Assembly: GCA_001534745.1 (NCBI GenBank)
Contig: CP013997.1
Coordinates: 1,736,001-1,800,000 of the forward strand
DNA: 64,000 nucleotides
Direction: 5' to 3'
Source of the DNA: Pseudomonas monteilii
GTDB taxonomy: Bacteria > Pseudomonadota > Gammaproteobacteria > Pseudomonadales > Pseudomonadaceae
Positions 8,150-17,232 of this stretch are shown piece after piece; positions within the stretch are counted from its first letter, which is position 1, and each line of letters starts with the position of its first letter. The translations under genes were made by a program, and so were the position numbers. The notes below the pieces were generated by a model that saw only the letters and a list, made by a program, of their open reading frames with translations, ran no database searches and was not told the DNA's origin.

Positions 8150-9556
8150 ATGGCTTCACACCCACAAAAAAAGCAACGTACCCTGCAGCACGGCCTCACC
8201 GGCCGCCAGGTGTCGATGATCTCCATCGCCGGCATCATTGGCGCGGGTCTGTTCATCGGCTCCTCCAACGCCATTGCCACCGCAGGCCCTGCCATTCTGA
8301 TCTCCTATGCCATGACCGGGCTGCTGGTCCTGCTGGTGATGCGCATGCTCGGCGAAATGGCCATCGCCAATCCCAACAGCGGCTCGTTTTCCACCTACGC
8401 CAGCGAGGCCATCGGCCCGTGGGCCGGGTTCACCATCGGTTGGCTGTACTGGTGGTTCTGGGTGCTGATCATTCCGGTCGAGGCCATCGCCGGCGCCGAC
8501 ATCCTGCACGCCTGGTTCCCGGCCGTGCCTTCCTGGGCCTTCGCCTTTCTGATCATGTGCGTGCTGTCGGGGAGCAACCTGGTCAGCGTGAAGAACTTCG
8601 GCGAATTCGAATACTGGTTCGCGCTGGTCAAGGTGATCGCCATCGTCGCTTTCATCATCGTCTGTAGCCTCGCGGTGATGGGCTTCTGGCCGCTGGCGCC
8701 CGTGTCCGGGGTCAGCCAGCTCTGGGCCAACGGCGGGTTCATGCCCAATGGCTTCGGCACGGTGCTGGGGGGCGTGCTGATCACGATCTTCTCGTTCTTC
8801 GGCGCCGAGATCGTCACCATCGCGGCGGATGAAACCGCCAATCCCCAGGAGAAGATTCGCCGTGCCACCAACCTGGTGGTCTACCGGATCGCCATCTTCT
8901 ACCTGGCTTCGATCTTTCTGGTGGTGTCGCTGGTGGCGTGGAACGATCCGGCCTTGAAGTCGGTAGGGTCGTTCCAGCGCGCGCTGGAGGTGCTGAACGT
9001 GCCAGGTGCCAAGCTGATGGTCGACCTGGTGGTGCTGGTGGCGGTGACCAGTTGCATGAACTCGGGGCTGTACACCGCCTCGCGCATGCTCTACTCGCTG
9101 AGCGCCCGGGGCGAGGCGCCGTCTGGTGTGCGGCGCATCTCGGGGAGCGGTGTGCCCACGGTGGCCGTGCTGCTGTCGACCCTGGCCGGGTTCGTCGGGT
9201 GCCTGGTCAACTACGCGTTCCCGGGCAAGGTCTTCGGTTTCTTGCTCTCGACCACCGGCGCCATCGCCTTGCTGGTGTACCTGGTGATCGCCGTCTCGCA
9301 ACTGCGCATGCGCGCCCGGGCCGAGCGCGACGGCACGGTATTGACGCTGAAGATGTGGCTGTTCCCCTGGCTGACCTGGCTGGTGATCGGGCTGATCGTT
9401 CTGGTTCTGGGCTACATGCTGTTCAGCGATGCCTACCGCTATGAAACCCTGATGACGGTCGGCGTGGCGACTGCGATCCTCGGCCTCTATGCCGTGCGTC
9501 GTCGATCGGCGACAGCAGGGCCAGCGACGCAAGGGGCAGAACAGGGCAGGGCATGA
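8150..9556 (+). CDS. Amino-acid permease, GabP/AAT type (APC superfamily)
   Basis: 468 residues from the ATG at 8150 (MASHPQKKQRT); upstream in-frame sequence is not protein-like. TM1 carries the APC signature SIAGIIGAGLFIGSSNAI, followed by about 12 hydrophobic segments including [20 protein letters not shown] and SFFGAEIVTIAADE, typical of the GABA/aromatic/basic amino-acid permeases. It imports an amino acid by proton symport. It is about 60% similar by eye to the permease at 41437-42846. A terminator hairpin follows. Confidence 0.88.
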   Translation: MASHPQKKQRTLQHGLTGRQVSMISIAGIIGAGLFIGSSNAIATAGPAILISYAMTGLLVLLVMRMLGEMAIANPNSGSFSTYASEAIGPWAGFTIGWLYWWFWVLIIPVEAIAGADILHAWFPAVPSWAFAFLIMCVLSGSNLVSVKNFGEFEYWFALVKVIAIVAFIIVCSLAVMGFWPLAPVSGVSQLWANGGFMPNGFGTVLGGVLITIFSFFGAEIVTIAADETANPQEKIRRATNLVVYRIAIFYLASIFLVVSLVAWNDPALKSVGSFQRALEVLNVPGAKLMVDLVVLVAVTSCMNSGLYTASRMLYSLSARGEAPSGVRRISGSGVPTVAVLLSTLAGFVGCLVNYAFPGKVFGFLLSTTGAIALLVYLVIAVSQLRMRARAERDGTVLTLKMWLFPWLTWLVIGLIVLVLGYMLFSDAYRYETLMTVGVATAILGLYAVRRRSATAGPATQGAEQGRA

Positions 9557-9571
9557 GTGTCGCCTGAGTGC

Positions 9572-9614
9572 CAACCCCTGCGCAGCGCCTCGACAGCGCG
9601 CAGGGGTTGCTTTT
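9572..9614 (+). terminator. Rho-independent terminator after permease
   Basis: CAACCCCTGCGC (9572-9583) pairs with GCGCAGGGGTTG (9598-9609) in a 12-bp stem, followed by CTTTTG. It lies 16 bases after the permease stop. Confidence 0.7.
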
Positions 9615-9676
9615 GCAGCCCTGAAACGCCCATAAAGGCCGTCAAACCGACTTTCGCGCACACCGAGACTGCCGTC

Positions 9677-10180
9677 ATGGACCCATGTCCTGCCGTCGAC
9701 CTGCTGCCGGCCACCGAGGCCGACCTGCCGTTCGCCCGCGACCTCACCCACCAGGCCATGCAGCCGTACTACCAGCGCTTCGACCTGCACTGGACCGACG
9801 CGGCCTTCGACCAGGCCTGGGGCTGGCGGGAGCAGTGGCAGATCCTGCACGACGGTCAGCGGGCAGGGTATTGCAGCCTCAGCCAGGACCGTCAGGCCTT
9901 GTTCATCCGCGAGCTGCACCTGTTGCCGGAGCACCGGGGCAAAGGAGTAGGCGGGCGCGTCCTGGAACGTCTTGCCCGCTGGGCCGTCGAGCGGCGCCTG
10001 CCGGCCTTGCGCCTGATGGTGTTTCGCGGCAATCCGGCCCGTCATCTGTACCTGCGCCATGGCTTCGTCGAGGTGGGCGAGGACGCGTGTTTCCTGCGCC
10101 TGCAGCGCGACCTCGTGCCCAGGACCGTCACCCCTGACACGCCTGCGGCAAAACTGCAATTGGACGATGGGATGCGCTAG
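9677..10180 (+). CDS. GNAT-family N-acetyltransferase
   Basis: 167 residues from the ATG at 9677 (MDPCPAVDLLPATEADLPF). A longer frame upstream overlaps the permease terminator and is not credible. The acetyl-CoA loop is LLPEHRGKGVGGRVLERLA (about residues 95-113), the GNAT motif A. The final strand-helix NPARHLYLRHGFVEVGE (motif B) is also present. It is a single-domain acyltransferase; the substrate, such as an amino acid or peptide, is unknown. Confidence 0.85.
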   Translation: MDPCPAVDLLPATEADLPFARDLTHQAMQPYYQRFDLHWTDAAFDQAWGWREQWQILHDGQRAGYCSLSQDRQALFIRELHLLPEHRGKGVGGRVLERLARWAVERRLPALRLMVFRGNPARHLYLRHGFVEVGEDACFLRLQRDLVPRTVTPDTPAAKLQLDDGMR

Positions 10181-10242
10181 GTGAGCCATGCAAAATTTTG
10201 TTAAGGTACGCGGATCCAATCGCTCCATGCCGAGGTGTCTGC

Positions 10243-10881
10243 TTGATTAGGGTCCTTGTGGTCGACGATCACGATCTGGTGCGTTCCGGTATCACCCGCA
10301 TGTTGGCCGACATCGAAGGCCTGGAGGTGATCGGCGAAGCGGATTCCGGCGAGGCGGCGCTCAAGGCCGTACGCGAATCCAAGCCAGACGTCGTGCTCAT
10401 GGACGTGAAAATGCCAGGGATCGGCGGGCTCGAGGCGACGCGCAAACTGCTGCGCAGTCACCCGGACATCAAGGTCGTGGCGGTGACCGCCTGCGAGGAA
10501 GACCCGTTCCCGACGCGCCTGCTCCAGGCCGGTGCCGCAGGCTACCTGACCAAGGGCGCCGGGCTCGAGGAGATGGTCCAGGCCATTCGCCTGGCCTTCG
10601 CCGGGCAGCGCTACATCAGCCCGCAGATCGCCCAGCAGCTGGCGCTCAAGCCCTACCAGTCCCAGACCTCGCCCTTCGACGCGCTGTCGGAGCGCGAAAT
10701 CCAGATCGCCCTGATGATCGTCGGCTGTCAGAAGGTGCAGATCATCTCCGACAAGCTGTGCCTGTCGCCCAAGACGGTCAACACGTACCGCTACCGCATT
10801 TATGAAAAACTCTCGGTCAGCAGCGATGTCGAACTCACATTGCTGGCCGTCCGCCACGGTATGGTAGACGCCAGCCTCTAA
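10243..10881 (+). CDS. gacA: Two-component response regulator GacA
   Basis: 213 residues with a TTG start at 10243, preceded by GAGG (10232-10235); an upstream in-frame ATG exists but the family N-terminus is (M)IRVLVVDDHDLVR. The receiver domain has Asp8/Asp9 and the phosphorylated Asp54 in VVLMDVKMPG. A LuxR-type HTH follows (LSEREIQIALMIV ... LCLSPKTVNTYRYRIYEKL). GacA, activated by sensor GacS, drives RsmX/Y/Z small RNAs controlling secondary metabolism, biofilm and T6SS. The genes uvrC and pgsA follow closely, the conserved Pseudomonas order. Confidence 0.95.
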   Translation: MIRVLVVDDHDLVRSGITRMLADIEGLEVIGEADSGEAALKAVRESKPDVVLMDVKMPGIGGLEATRKLLRSHPDIKVVAVTACEEDPFPTRLLQAGAAGYLTKGAGLEEMVQAIRLAFAGQRYISPQIAQQLALKPYQSQTSPFDALSEREIQIALMIVGCQKVQIISDKLCLSPKTVNTYRYRIYEKLSVSSDVELTLLAVRHGMVDASL

Positions 10882-10902
10882 CGGCGAATTGTTCAGGTAC
10901 CC

Positions 10903-12726
10903 ATGTCGCAGACTTTCGATGCCAGCGCGTTCCTGGCGACCTGTAGTGGTCGCCCGGGCGTGTATCAGATGTTCGATGCCGAGGCGCGGCTGCTCTATGT
11001 GGGCAAGGCCAAGAACCTCAAGAAACGCCTGGCCAGCTATTTCCGCAAGACCGGCCTGGCGCCCAAGACCGCCGCGCTGGTCGGCCGCATCGCCCAGATC
11101 GACACCACCATCACCGCCAACGAGACCTCGGCGCTGCTGCTCGAGCAGACGCTGATCAAGGAGTGGCGGCCGCCCTACAACATCCTGCTGCGCGACGATA
11201 AATCCTACCCTTACGTGTTCCTGTCCGACGGGCAGTTTCCACGGCTGGGCATTCATCGGGGCCCCAAGAAGGCCAAGGGCCGCTACTTCGGGCCTTACCC
11301 CAGTGCAGGTGCGATCCGTGAAAGCCTGAGCCTGTTGCAGAAGACTTTCTTCGTGCGCCAGTGCGAGGACAGCTACTACGCCAACCGCACCCGACCCTGC
11401 CTGCAATACCAGATCAAGCGCTGCAAGGCGCCGTGCGTGGGGCTGGTCAGCGATGAAGAGTACGCTGAAGACGTGCGTCACTCGGTGATGTTCCTCGAAG
11501 GCCGCAGCCAGCAGTTACACAACGAACTCAACGGCGAGATGGAGCGCGCCGCGATGGCCCTGGACTTCGAGAAGGCCGCGGCCTTGCGCGACCAGATCGG
11601 CCTGCTGCGCCGTGTCCAGGACCAGCAGCACATGGAAGGCGGCTCCGGCGACGTGGACGTGGTCGCCGCGTTCGTCAACCCAGGCGGCGCCTGCGTGCAC
11701 CTGATCAGCGTGCGTGGCGGACGCGTGCTGGGCAGCAAGAACTTCTTCCCGCAAGTGGGCATCGAGGAAGACACCGCCGACGTGATGGCGGCGTTCCTGT
11801 CCCAGTACTACCTGGGCAACGCCGAGCGTGAGCTGCCGAGCGAACTGATCGTCAACGTGGTCCACGACGACTTCGCTGTCATCAGCGAAGCGGTGCAGAC
11901 CTTGCGCGGCCGTGACCTGGACATCACCCACCGCGTCCGTGGAACCCGTGCCCGCTGGCAGCATCTGGCCGTGACCAACGCCGAACAGGCCCTTGGCGCA
12001 CGACTGGCCAACCGGCAGCACATGGCCTCGCGCTTCGAAGCCCTGGCCCAGGTGCTGGAACTGGACGAGGTGCCCCAGCGCCTGGAGTGCTACGACATCA
12101 GCCACTCCAGCGGCGAGGCCACCGTGGCCTCCTGCGTGGTCTTCGGCCCTGAAGGCCCGATCAAGTCCGACTACCGCCGCTTCAACATCGAAGGCGTGAC
12201 CGCGGGCGACGACTACGCCGCCATGCACCAGGCCCTGACCCGGCGCTTCCGTCGCATCAAGGACGGGGAGGGCAAGCTGCCAGACGTCCTGCTGGTGGAC
12301 GGCGGCAAGGGTCAGTTGAACATGGCCCGCGAGATGATGCAGGAACTGGGTCTGACCGACCTGACCCTGCTCGGCGTGGCCAAGGGCGTGACCCGCAAGG
12401 CCGGCTTCGAAACCCTGTACCTCAACGACGTGGCCCACGAGTTCACCCTCAAGGGCGACTCCCCGGCACTGCACCTGATCCAACAGATCCGTGACGAAGC
12501 CCACCGCTTCGCCATTAGCGGCCACCGCGCGCGCCGTGGCAAGGCCCGGCGCACCTCGAGCCTGGAAGACGTCGCCGGCGTCGGCCCGAAGCGTCGCCGC
12601 GAACTGCTCAAGCACTTCGGCGGTCTACAAGAGCTCAATCGCGCCAGCGTCGACGAAATCGCCAAGGCGCCTGGCATCAGCAAAAAGCTCGCGGAGTCGA
12701 TTTATGCCAACTTGCATAGCGAGTAG
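10903..12726 (+). CDS. uvrC: Excinuclease ABC subunit C
   Basis: 607 residues, full family length. Domains in order: GIY-YIG nuclease (residues 15-95, [20 protein letters not shown]); Cys-rich segment ([29 protein letters not shown]); UVR UvrB-binding motif near 200-235 ([21 protein letters not shown]); RNase H-like endonuclease with ECYDISH and [10 protein letters not shown]; and C-terminal helix-hairpin-helix repeats ([21 protein letters not shown]). UvrC makes both incisions in nucleotide excision repair. It starts 22 bases after gacA, so co-transcription is likely. Confidence 0.97.
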   Translation: MSQTFDASAFLATCSGRPGVYQMFDAEARLLYVGKAKNLKKRLASYFRKTGLAPKTAALVGRIAQIDTTITANETSALLLEQTLIKEWRPPYNILLRDDKSYPYVFLSDGQFPRLGIHRGPKKAKGRYFGPYPSAGAIRESLSLLQKTFFVRQCEDSYYANRTRPCLQYQIKRCKAPCVGLVSDEEYAEDVRHSVMFLEGRSQQLHNELNGEMERAAMALDFEKAAALRDQIGLLRRVQDQQHMEGGSGDVDVVAAFVNPGGACVHLISVRGGRVLGSKNFFPQVGIEEDTADVMAAFLSQYYLGNAERELPSELIVNVVHDDFAVISEAVQTLRGRDLDITHRVRGTRARWQHLAVTNAEQALGARLANRQHMASRFEALAQVLELDEVPQRLECYDISHSSGEATVASCVVFGPEGPIKSDYRRFNIEGVTAGDDYAAMHQALTRRFRRIKDGEGKLPDVLLVDGGKGQLNMAREMMQELGLTDLTLLGVAKGVTRKAGFETLYLNDVAHEFTLKGDSPALHLIQQIRDEAHRFAISGHRARRGKARRTSSLEDVAGVGPKRRRELLKHFGGLQELNRASVDEIAKAPGISKKLAESIYANLHSE

Positions 12727-12759
12727 AATGCCGTACTCACCTCGTGGCCAGTCGTATCG

Positions 12760-13320
12760 ATGAATATTCCAAACCTGCTCACCGTTCTGCGCGTACTGCT
12801 CATCCCGATCTTCATTCTGTTGTTCTACATGCCGTACCACTGGAGCTATGCCGCCGCCAGCAGCGTGTTCGCCGTCGCTGCCGCCACCGACTGGCTCGAT
12901 GGCTACCTGGCCCGGAGGTTGAAGCAGAGCACGCCCTTCGGCGCCTTTCTCGACCCGGTCGCCGACAAGCTGATGGTGGCCGTGGCGCTGGTGCTGCTGG
13001 TGCAGACCCACGCCAACCTCTGGCTGACCCTGCCGGCGGCGGTGATCATCGGCCGCGAGATCGTGGTGTCGGCCTTGCGCGAGTGGATGGCCGAACTGGG
13101 CGCCCGGGCGCACGTGGCCGTGTCCAACCTGGGCAAATGGAAGACTGCCGCGCAGATGCTGGCGCTGGTGATCCTGCTGGCCAACCCGCCGGTGCTGAGC
13201 GTCTGGGTGGTCGCGGGCTACCTGCTGCTGGTGGTCTCGGCAGGGCTGACCCTGTGGTCGATGGTGCATTACCTGCATGCCGCCTGGCCGCACCTGCGCG
13301 AAGGTGCGGAACAGAAATAA
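12760..13320 (+). CDS. pgsA: CDP-diacylglycerol-glycerol-3-phosphate 3-phosphatidyltransferase
   Basis: 186-residue membrane enzyme making phosphatidylglycerol phosphate from CDP-diacylglycerol. The CDP-alcohol phosphotransferase motif is seen as [20 protein letters not shown] followed by FLDPVADK, giving the DxxDGxxAR...G...DxxxD pattern. About five hydrophobic helices are visible. It lies 34 bases after uvrC at the end of the gacA-uvrC-pgsA unit, directly upstream of tRNA-Gly. Confidence 0.96.
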   Translation: MNIPNLLTVLRVLLIPIFILLFYMPYHWSYAAASSVFAVAAATDWLDGYLARRLKQSTPFGAFLDPVADKLMVAVALVLLVQTHANLWLTLPAAVIIGREIVVSALREWMAELGARAHVAVSNLGKWKTAAQMLALVILLANPPVLSVWVVAGYLLLVVSAGLTLWSMVHYLHAAWPHLREGAEQK

Positions 13321-13340
13321 AGTTTTTTTGAATCAAGGGG

Positions 13341-13368
13341 TTGACGTGATTGGCCAGATCGCTAGAAT
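13341..13368 (+). promoter_or_regulatory. Sigma70 promoter of tRNA-Gly
   Basis: TTGACG (13341-13346) and TAGAAT (13363-13368), 16-base spacer, ending 14 bases before the mature 5' end of the tRNA. Confidence 0.7.
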
Positions 13369-13382
13369 GGCCCCATCACGAC

Positions 13383-13458
<76 letters not shown>

Positions 13459-13497
13459 GTTATTAGTCTACAGCCTCTAGTGGGGTGTAGATGTTCG

Positions 13498-13524
13498 AAA
13501 AAAGGGCCTTCGGGCCCTTTTTTT
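13498..13524 (+). terminator. Rho-independent terminator after tRNA-Gly
   Basis: AAAAAAGGGCC-TTCG-GGCCCTTTTTTT: a 5-bp GC core extended by A/T pairs with a stable TTCG tetraloop and a 7-base T run, 40 bases after the tRNA. Confidence 0.9.
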
Positions 13525-13853
13525 GTGCCTGCAGAAAAGTTATGCGGCCCCAGTGGCTTGATGGGGTTCAGCTTCAGGGCAGGCGGGGGTCTCCTTCGAA
13601 AACTGTCAGCGCTAAGAGGGCCCGATCATCCGCAGGGCCGGTGATCGGGTGAGCCAGATGTACGTGTGCTAACTGAAAGAGAGTGAAGCGCCTCGGCAGA
13701 CGCAAAGGGTCTCAGGTAACTCGCTGGCCAGTCTGGACTACCCTCGATAGCCTCTCACGGCAGCTTGCACTACGACCTTTTCCCCTGATCTGCACTCTGC
13801 CGCCCTTCGATCAAGGCATGCATTACCTCTGCCTGGATCGACTGACACAGCAC
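13525..13853. other. Intergenic stretch right of tRNA-Gly
   Basis: No gene recognised. One hairpin is visible, CCCGATCATC (13621-13630) / GGTGATCGGG (13640-13649), a 10-bp stem with one G-T pair and no T-run. No integrase remnant is seen, and I noticed no second copy of the tRNA 3' end. Confidence 0.4.
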
Positions 13854-14612
13854 TCATTTCAAATAAACATCATTGAATTTGAGCGCTTGTGTCGTATTGT
13901 CGCGTGTCGAAAAAAACAGTTTGATCGAAGGTGCATGTTCCACTTTACGATCCGTTTCTTGAAAGACAAGGCTCACGCTCGTCGGTACGTTACGCAAGAG
14001 TTGAAACTCACGCCAGTGCGACATCGATGTCTGGCCCATCCTCTGTTCTTTAATCGGCACCGGTGCGCCGGCTTCATCAAAAAAACGACTCTCGCTTTCG
14101 AAACGGAAGTCGCGATCTATATCCAGATTGGTCAACGTAAATGTGCAGGTGGGAAAGCGGCCAATGTTTTCACAATTCACCAACTCCACGCGTATACCGT
14201 CTACCACCTCGATACGCTTGCCTAGTAGATTGTTACCATCGTTTTCAATGATCGTCGATTGAACCTTGGCGAACTCGAACGTGGGCTTGGCGTATTCAGT
14301 ACCCAGGATGAAAAAGACGAACGACAGGCCGGCGATCAATAAAGTCAGGGCAGCGCCATGCAGCAGGGGCGGGGCATTGCGTATCTGCCAACAGATGGAA
14401 AGCGCCCCCAGGACTGTGAATAGACTGACCAAGAGCACAATGTTGCGCCAGTTGATGAATCCAAAACCAAATACGCTAGGATCAGGCACCAAGTAGGTGA
14501 TCATGGCCCACATGCCACCTAGCACGACGCCCAGGCCGGTCATGATCTTGGCGACCAGCGATGTGATGTGATGGCGGCGGGGGGAAGCGTGCTGTACTTG
14601 CATGTGGGTCAT
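13854..14612 (-). CDS. Unknown inner-membrane protein with large extracytoplasmic domain
   Basis: 252 residues. Three hydrophobic helices lie in the N-terminal half (about residues 20-42, 54-74, 83-104). A soluble C-terminal domain follows (about 110-252) with two Cys in VNCENIGRFPTCTFTLTN that could form a disulfide. Base composition is lower in GC than the core genes. It stands alone between tRNA-Gly and the truncated ammonium transporter. I do not recognise the family; a role is not inferable. Confidence 0.65.
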   Translation of the reverse strand: MTHMQVQHASPRRHHITSLVAKIMTGLGVVLGGMWAMITYLVPDPSVFGFGFINWRNIVLLVSLFTVLGALSICWQIRNAPPLLHGAALTLLIAGLSFVFFILGTEYAKPTFEFAKVQSTIIENDGNNLLGKRIEVVDGIRVELVNCENIGRFPTCTFTLTNLDIDRDFRFESESRFFDEAGAPVPIKEQRMGQTSMSHWREFQLLRNVPTSVSLVFQETDRKVEHAPSIKLFFSTRDNTTQALKFNDVYLK

Positions 14613-15078
14613 GTGAACTCCATTTCACGTGCACAAGGCACCTAGCCTGAGCAAAGAGCGCTATTATCTCGATGAACATGGCGCGGGTAAAGCTGGATGT
14701 CCGTTCCCCCCTCGACGCGCAGCCGCTGACGCCGACTCGAATCATGACACCCGTGCTTCGATCTTCGATGCCCTGTTGTTTATTCTTGTTCTCGTACGTT
14801 CTGCATCGAACGGGCCTTGGGTCTTGATCGTACATGTCCACGACAGGCTAGACCGGTGTCTCCCGATCTTTACCTGCTTCGCAGCTGTTCGGCTTGGCGG
14901 TTTTGACTTTCGGTTTTAGGAAGGCGGGCGGCCGCGCTAATCGCTTATACATTAAGTCCTTCCGCTCCTATCCGGTGCGCGTCGTGAACAACACAATGTA
15001 CCGTCGTTGCAGTGTCGCCACGCCGGCTAAAAACCACGCGCCACCGCCACAGGGCTTCCGATATCGAACAATGATCAG
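14613..15078. other. Intergenic stretch before truncated ammonium transporter
   Basis: 466 bases. No supportable gene. The DNA just left of 15079 does not encode the missing N-terminal half of the transporter in any frame, so a rearrangement endpoint probably lies close to 15079. Confidence 0.45.
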
Positions 15079-15705
15079 GTGCAGGGCTTCACACTGGTGG
15101 GGGCGGGGTTGCTGTGGGTCGGCTGGTTCGGTTTCAACGTCGGTTCTGGCCTGGCAGCCAACCAGGGGGCAGGGGTGGTGATGCTGGCGACCATGGTCGC
15201 GGCGTGTGCCGGTATCGTCGGTTGGCTGCTGACCGAAACCCGCTACCACGGCCGGCCGACGGCACTGGGGGCGGCATCCGGCGCGCTCGCTGGCCTGATC
15301 GGCATCACTCCGGCGTGCGCTTTCGTTGGACCGCTGGGAGCGATGGCGATCGGGTTGCTGACAGGTGCCGTCTGCTTCTTCGCCGTGACCCGGCTCAAGC
15401 AGGCGCTGGGTTATGACGACAGCCTGGATGTGTTCGGGCTGCATGGCGTGGGTGGCATCGTCGGCGCACTGCTGACGGGCATCTTCGCCGCGCCTTTACT
15501 GGGCGGGTATGTCGATGGGGTGCGCCCGCTCGAGCAGTTGTTGGTGCAGTGCAAGGGGGTGGCGTTCACCTTCGTCTACTGCTTCGTGGTCAGCGGGGCG
15601 ATTCTGGGCGTGATCAAGCTGACCCTCGGGTTGCGCGCCAGCCGGGAAGAGGAAGAGCAGGGGCTGGATCTGGCGGAGCATAATGAGCGGGCCTATAACC
15701 TTTGA
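15079..15705 (+). pseudogene. Ammonium transporter (Amt/AmtB), N-terminal half missing
   Basis: 208 residues corresponding to the C-terminal half of Amt proteins, normally 400 or more. Recognisable are LLWVGWFGFNVGSGLAANQG (pore-region helix), ALGAASGALAGLIGITPACAFVGPLGA, and VFGLHGVGGIVGALLTGIFA with the second conserved pore His. The C-terminal tail ends GLDLAEHNERAYNL, as in intact family members. The first pore His and the first five or so helices are absent, so channel function is not expected. The apparent start is a GTG without a clear ribosome site. Confidence 0.8.
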
Positions 15706-15827
15706 AGCGTGAGGGTACGGCCGTGAGGCGCTGAGCGACGTTCAGGGTTGAATGAGTGCTGCGACGACAAGACGACCCAGAACCTCTGTCAGGACTTGCC
15801 GCCGCTTGAACTCGAGCGCTCAGCCTG

Positions 15828-17180
15828 TCAAAGGCGCTGTTGCGTGACGGTCGAAACGGGCGCGGCACGTGCGCGCCTTTTGCAGTAGATGGCCAAGGCC
15901 GCAATCATCACGGGGACGGTCAATAGGGTGAAGATATCCGTTATCGTCCACCCCCATGTCGTGATGAGTGCGCCTGAACCGGCGCCCAGCATGGCCCCCA
16001 CCCGACCAATCCCGAATACCCAACTGACCCCGGTAGCCCGGATCTGCGTGGGGTAATGGGCCGCCCCCAGGGCGAAGCAGCCCGCGTTCGCGGACATCAG
16101 TACGTACCCCAGCAAGAAGACAAGTGTGCCTACGCGTGCGAACGAGTCGCTGAACAGTGCGATCAGCAGAGTGAACACGGCGCAGCCAGCGAACATCAGG
16201 CCCACGATGCGGTTCGGCTCGAAACGGTCCATTTTCAGCCCGACCGTAAAGTTGCCGAGGGCGCCTCCCACCTGCAGGATCACCCCCAATGCAACCGCCT
16301 GCGAATAGGTCATCCCGGCGGCGCTGGCGGTGAGCGGCAGCCAGTTGCTCAGGAAGTACAGGTGGAAGAAGCCCATGAACATCGCGAGCCAGATCGTGAG
16401 GGTGCCGACTCTATAAGTACGGTTCAACAGGGCGACCGGGCCCCGTACCGTTTGCGTGTCGACGCTGTGCTCACTGTTGATGAACCGGGTCTCGCCGTCG
16501 GCGCTGCCAGGCACCAGTTGGTTGGCTGCCGCCACGAGGCGTTCATGAGGATGATGACGTTGCAGCCGGAACCTGAGCGATTCCGGCAGCCAGAAGATGA
16601 GTGCCAGCACCAGGACAAGTGGCAGGACCCCGCCGGTGACGAATATCGAGCGCCAGCTGTAGAGCTGGATCAGGTGCTCGCTGACCAGGCCGCATAGCGC
16701 CCCGCCCAGACCGAAGCCACACCATGCCGAAGTGACGAGGAGCGAGCGCCGACGCAAGGGGGCGCACTCGGCGAGCAACGTGGTGATGTTGGGCATCGTC
16801 GCGCCGAGGGCCACCCCGGTGAGAAAGCGTGCAGCGGTGAGGCTATGCAGGCTGTCCATGAAGGCGCAGGTCAGGCAGAAAAGGCCCACCGCGCACACGG
16901 CGGCAATGATGATCCAGCGTCTGCCGAAACGGTCAGCCAGGGGGCCAGCGAGCAAGGAGCCGATCGAAAGACCGACGATGCCGCTCATCATCAAGGGGCC
17001 CAGGTCCCCCCGGTCGATGCCCCAGTCCTGAAGCAGGACGGGGGCGATGAAGCCCATCATCATCGTGTCGAAACCATCGAGCATCAGAATCAGAAGCCCC
17101 AGGAAGATCACGGTTTTTTGTTGCCTTCCGATGGGACGGTCGTCCAGGAAGGTATGCACGTCTAGCACGTTCTTATTCAT
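15828..17180 (-). CDS. MFS transporter, AAHS (aromatic acid:H+ symporter) type
   Basis: 450 residues from the ATG at 17180 (MNKNVLDVHTFLDDRPIGRQQ). Twelve predicted helices. The MFS loop 2-3 motif GPLADRFGRRWI and the N-terminal LILMLDGFDTMMMGFIAPVLLQDW are typical of the PcaK/BenK/MhpT group that takes up aromatic or related organic acids. It is the third gene after hyuA and hyuB on the same strand, 52 bases after hyuB, so it probably imports the substrate of the HyuAB enzyme. Confidence 0.85.
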   Translation of the reverse strand: MNKNVLDVHTFLDDRPIGRQQKTVIFLGLLILMLDGFDTMMMGFIAPVLLQDWGIDRGDLGPLMMSGIVGLSIGSLLAGPLADRFGRRWIIIAAVCAVGLFCLTCAFMDSLHSLTAARFLTGVALGATMPNITTLLAECAPLRRRSLLVTSAWCGFGLGGALCGLVSEHLIQLYSWRSIFVTGGVLPLVLVLALIFWLPESLRFRLQRHHPHERLVAAANQLVPGSADGETRFINSEHSVDTQTVRGPVALLNRTYRVGTLTIWLAMFMGFFHLYFLSNWLPLTASAAGMTYSQAVALGVILQVGGALGNFTVGLKMDRFEPNRIVGLMFAGCAVFTLLIALFSDSFARVGTLVFLLGYVLMSANAGCFALGAAHYPTQIRATGVSWVFGIGRVGAMLGAGSGALITTWGWTITDIFTLLTVPVMIAALAIYCKRRARAAPVSTVTQQRL

Positions 17181-17232
17181 CTTGTTGTACTCGCGCGGCG
17201 TATTGACGGGAAGTGGGGCTTGCGCCCCACTG

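Noticed and set aside
8156..10228. 690-codon open frame on the minus strand
   Set aside because: Covers the permease and GNAT genes on the opposite strand; Gln/His/Arg-rich with no recognisable motifs.
14482..14841. 119-codon minus-strand frame upstream of the unknown membrane protein
   Set aside because: Overlaps the start of the better gene in another frame, has no ribosome site and mixed composition.
13525..15078. Search for an integrase or att duplicate after tRNA-Gly
   Set aside because: No tyrosine recombinase motif and no second copy of the tRNA 3' end noticed by eye; a computed search is still needed to exclude a degraded one.
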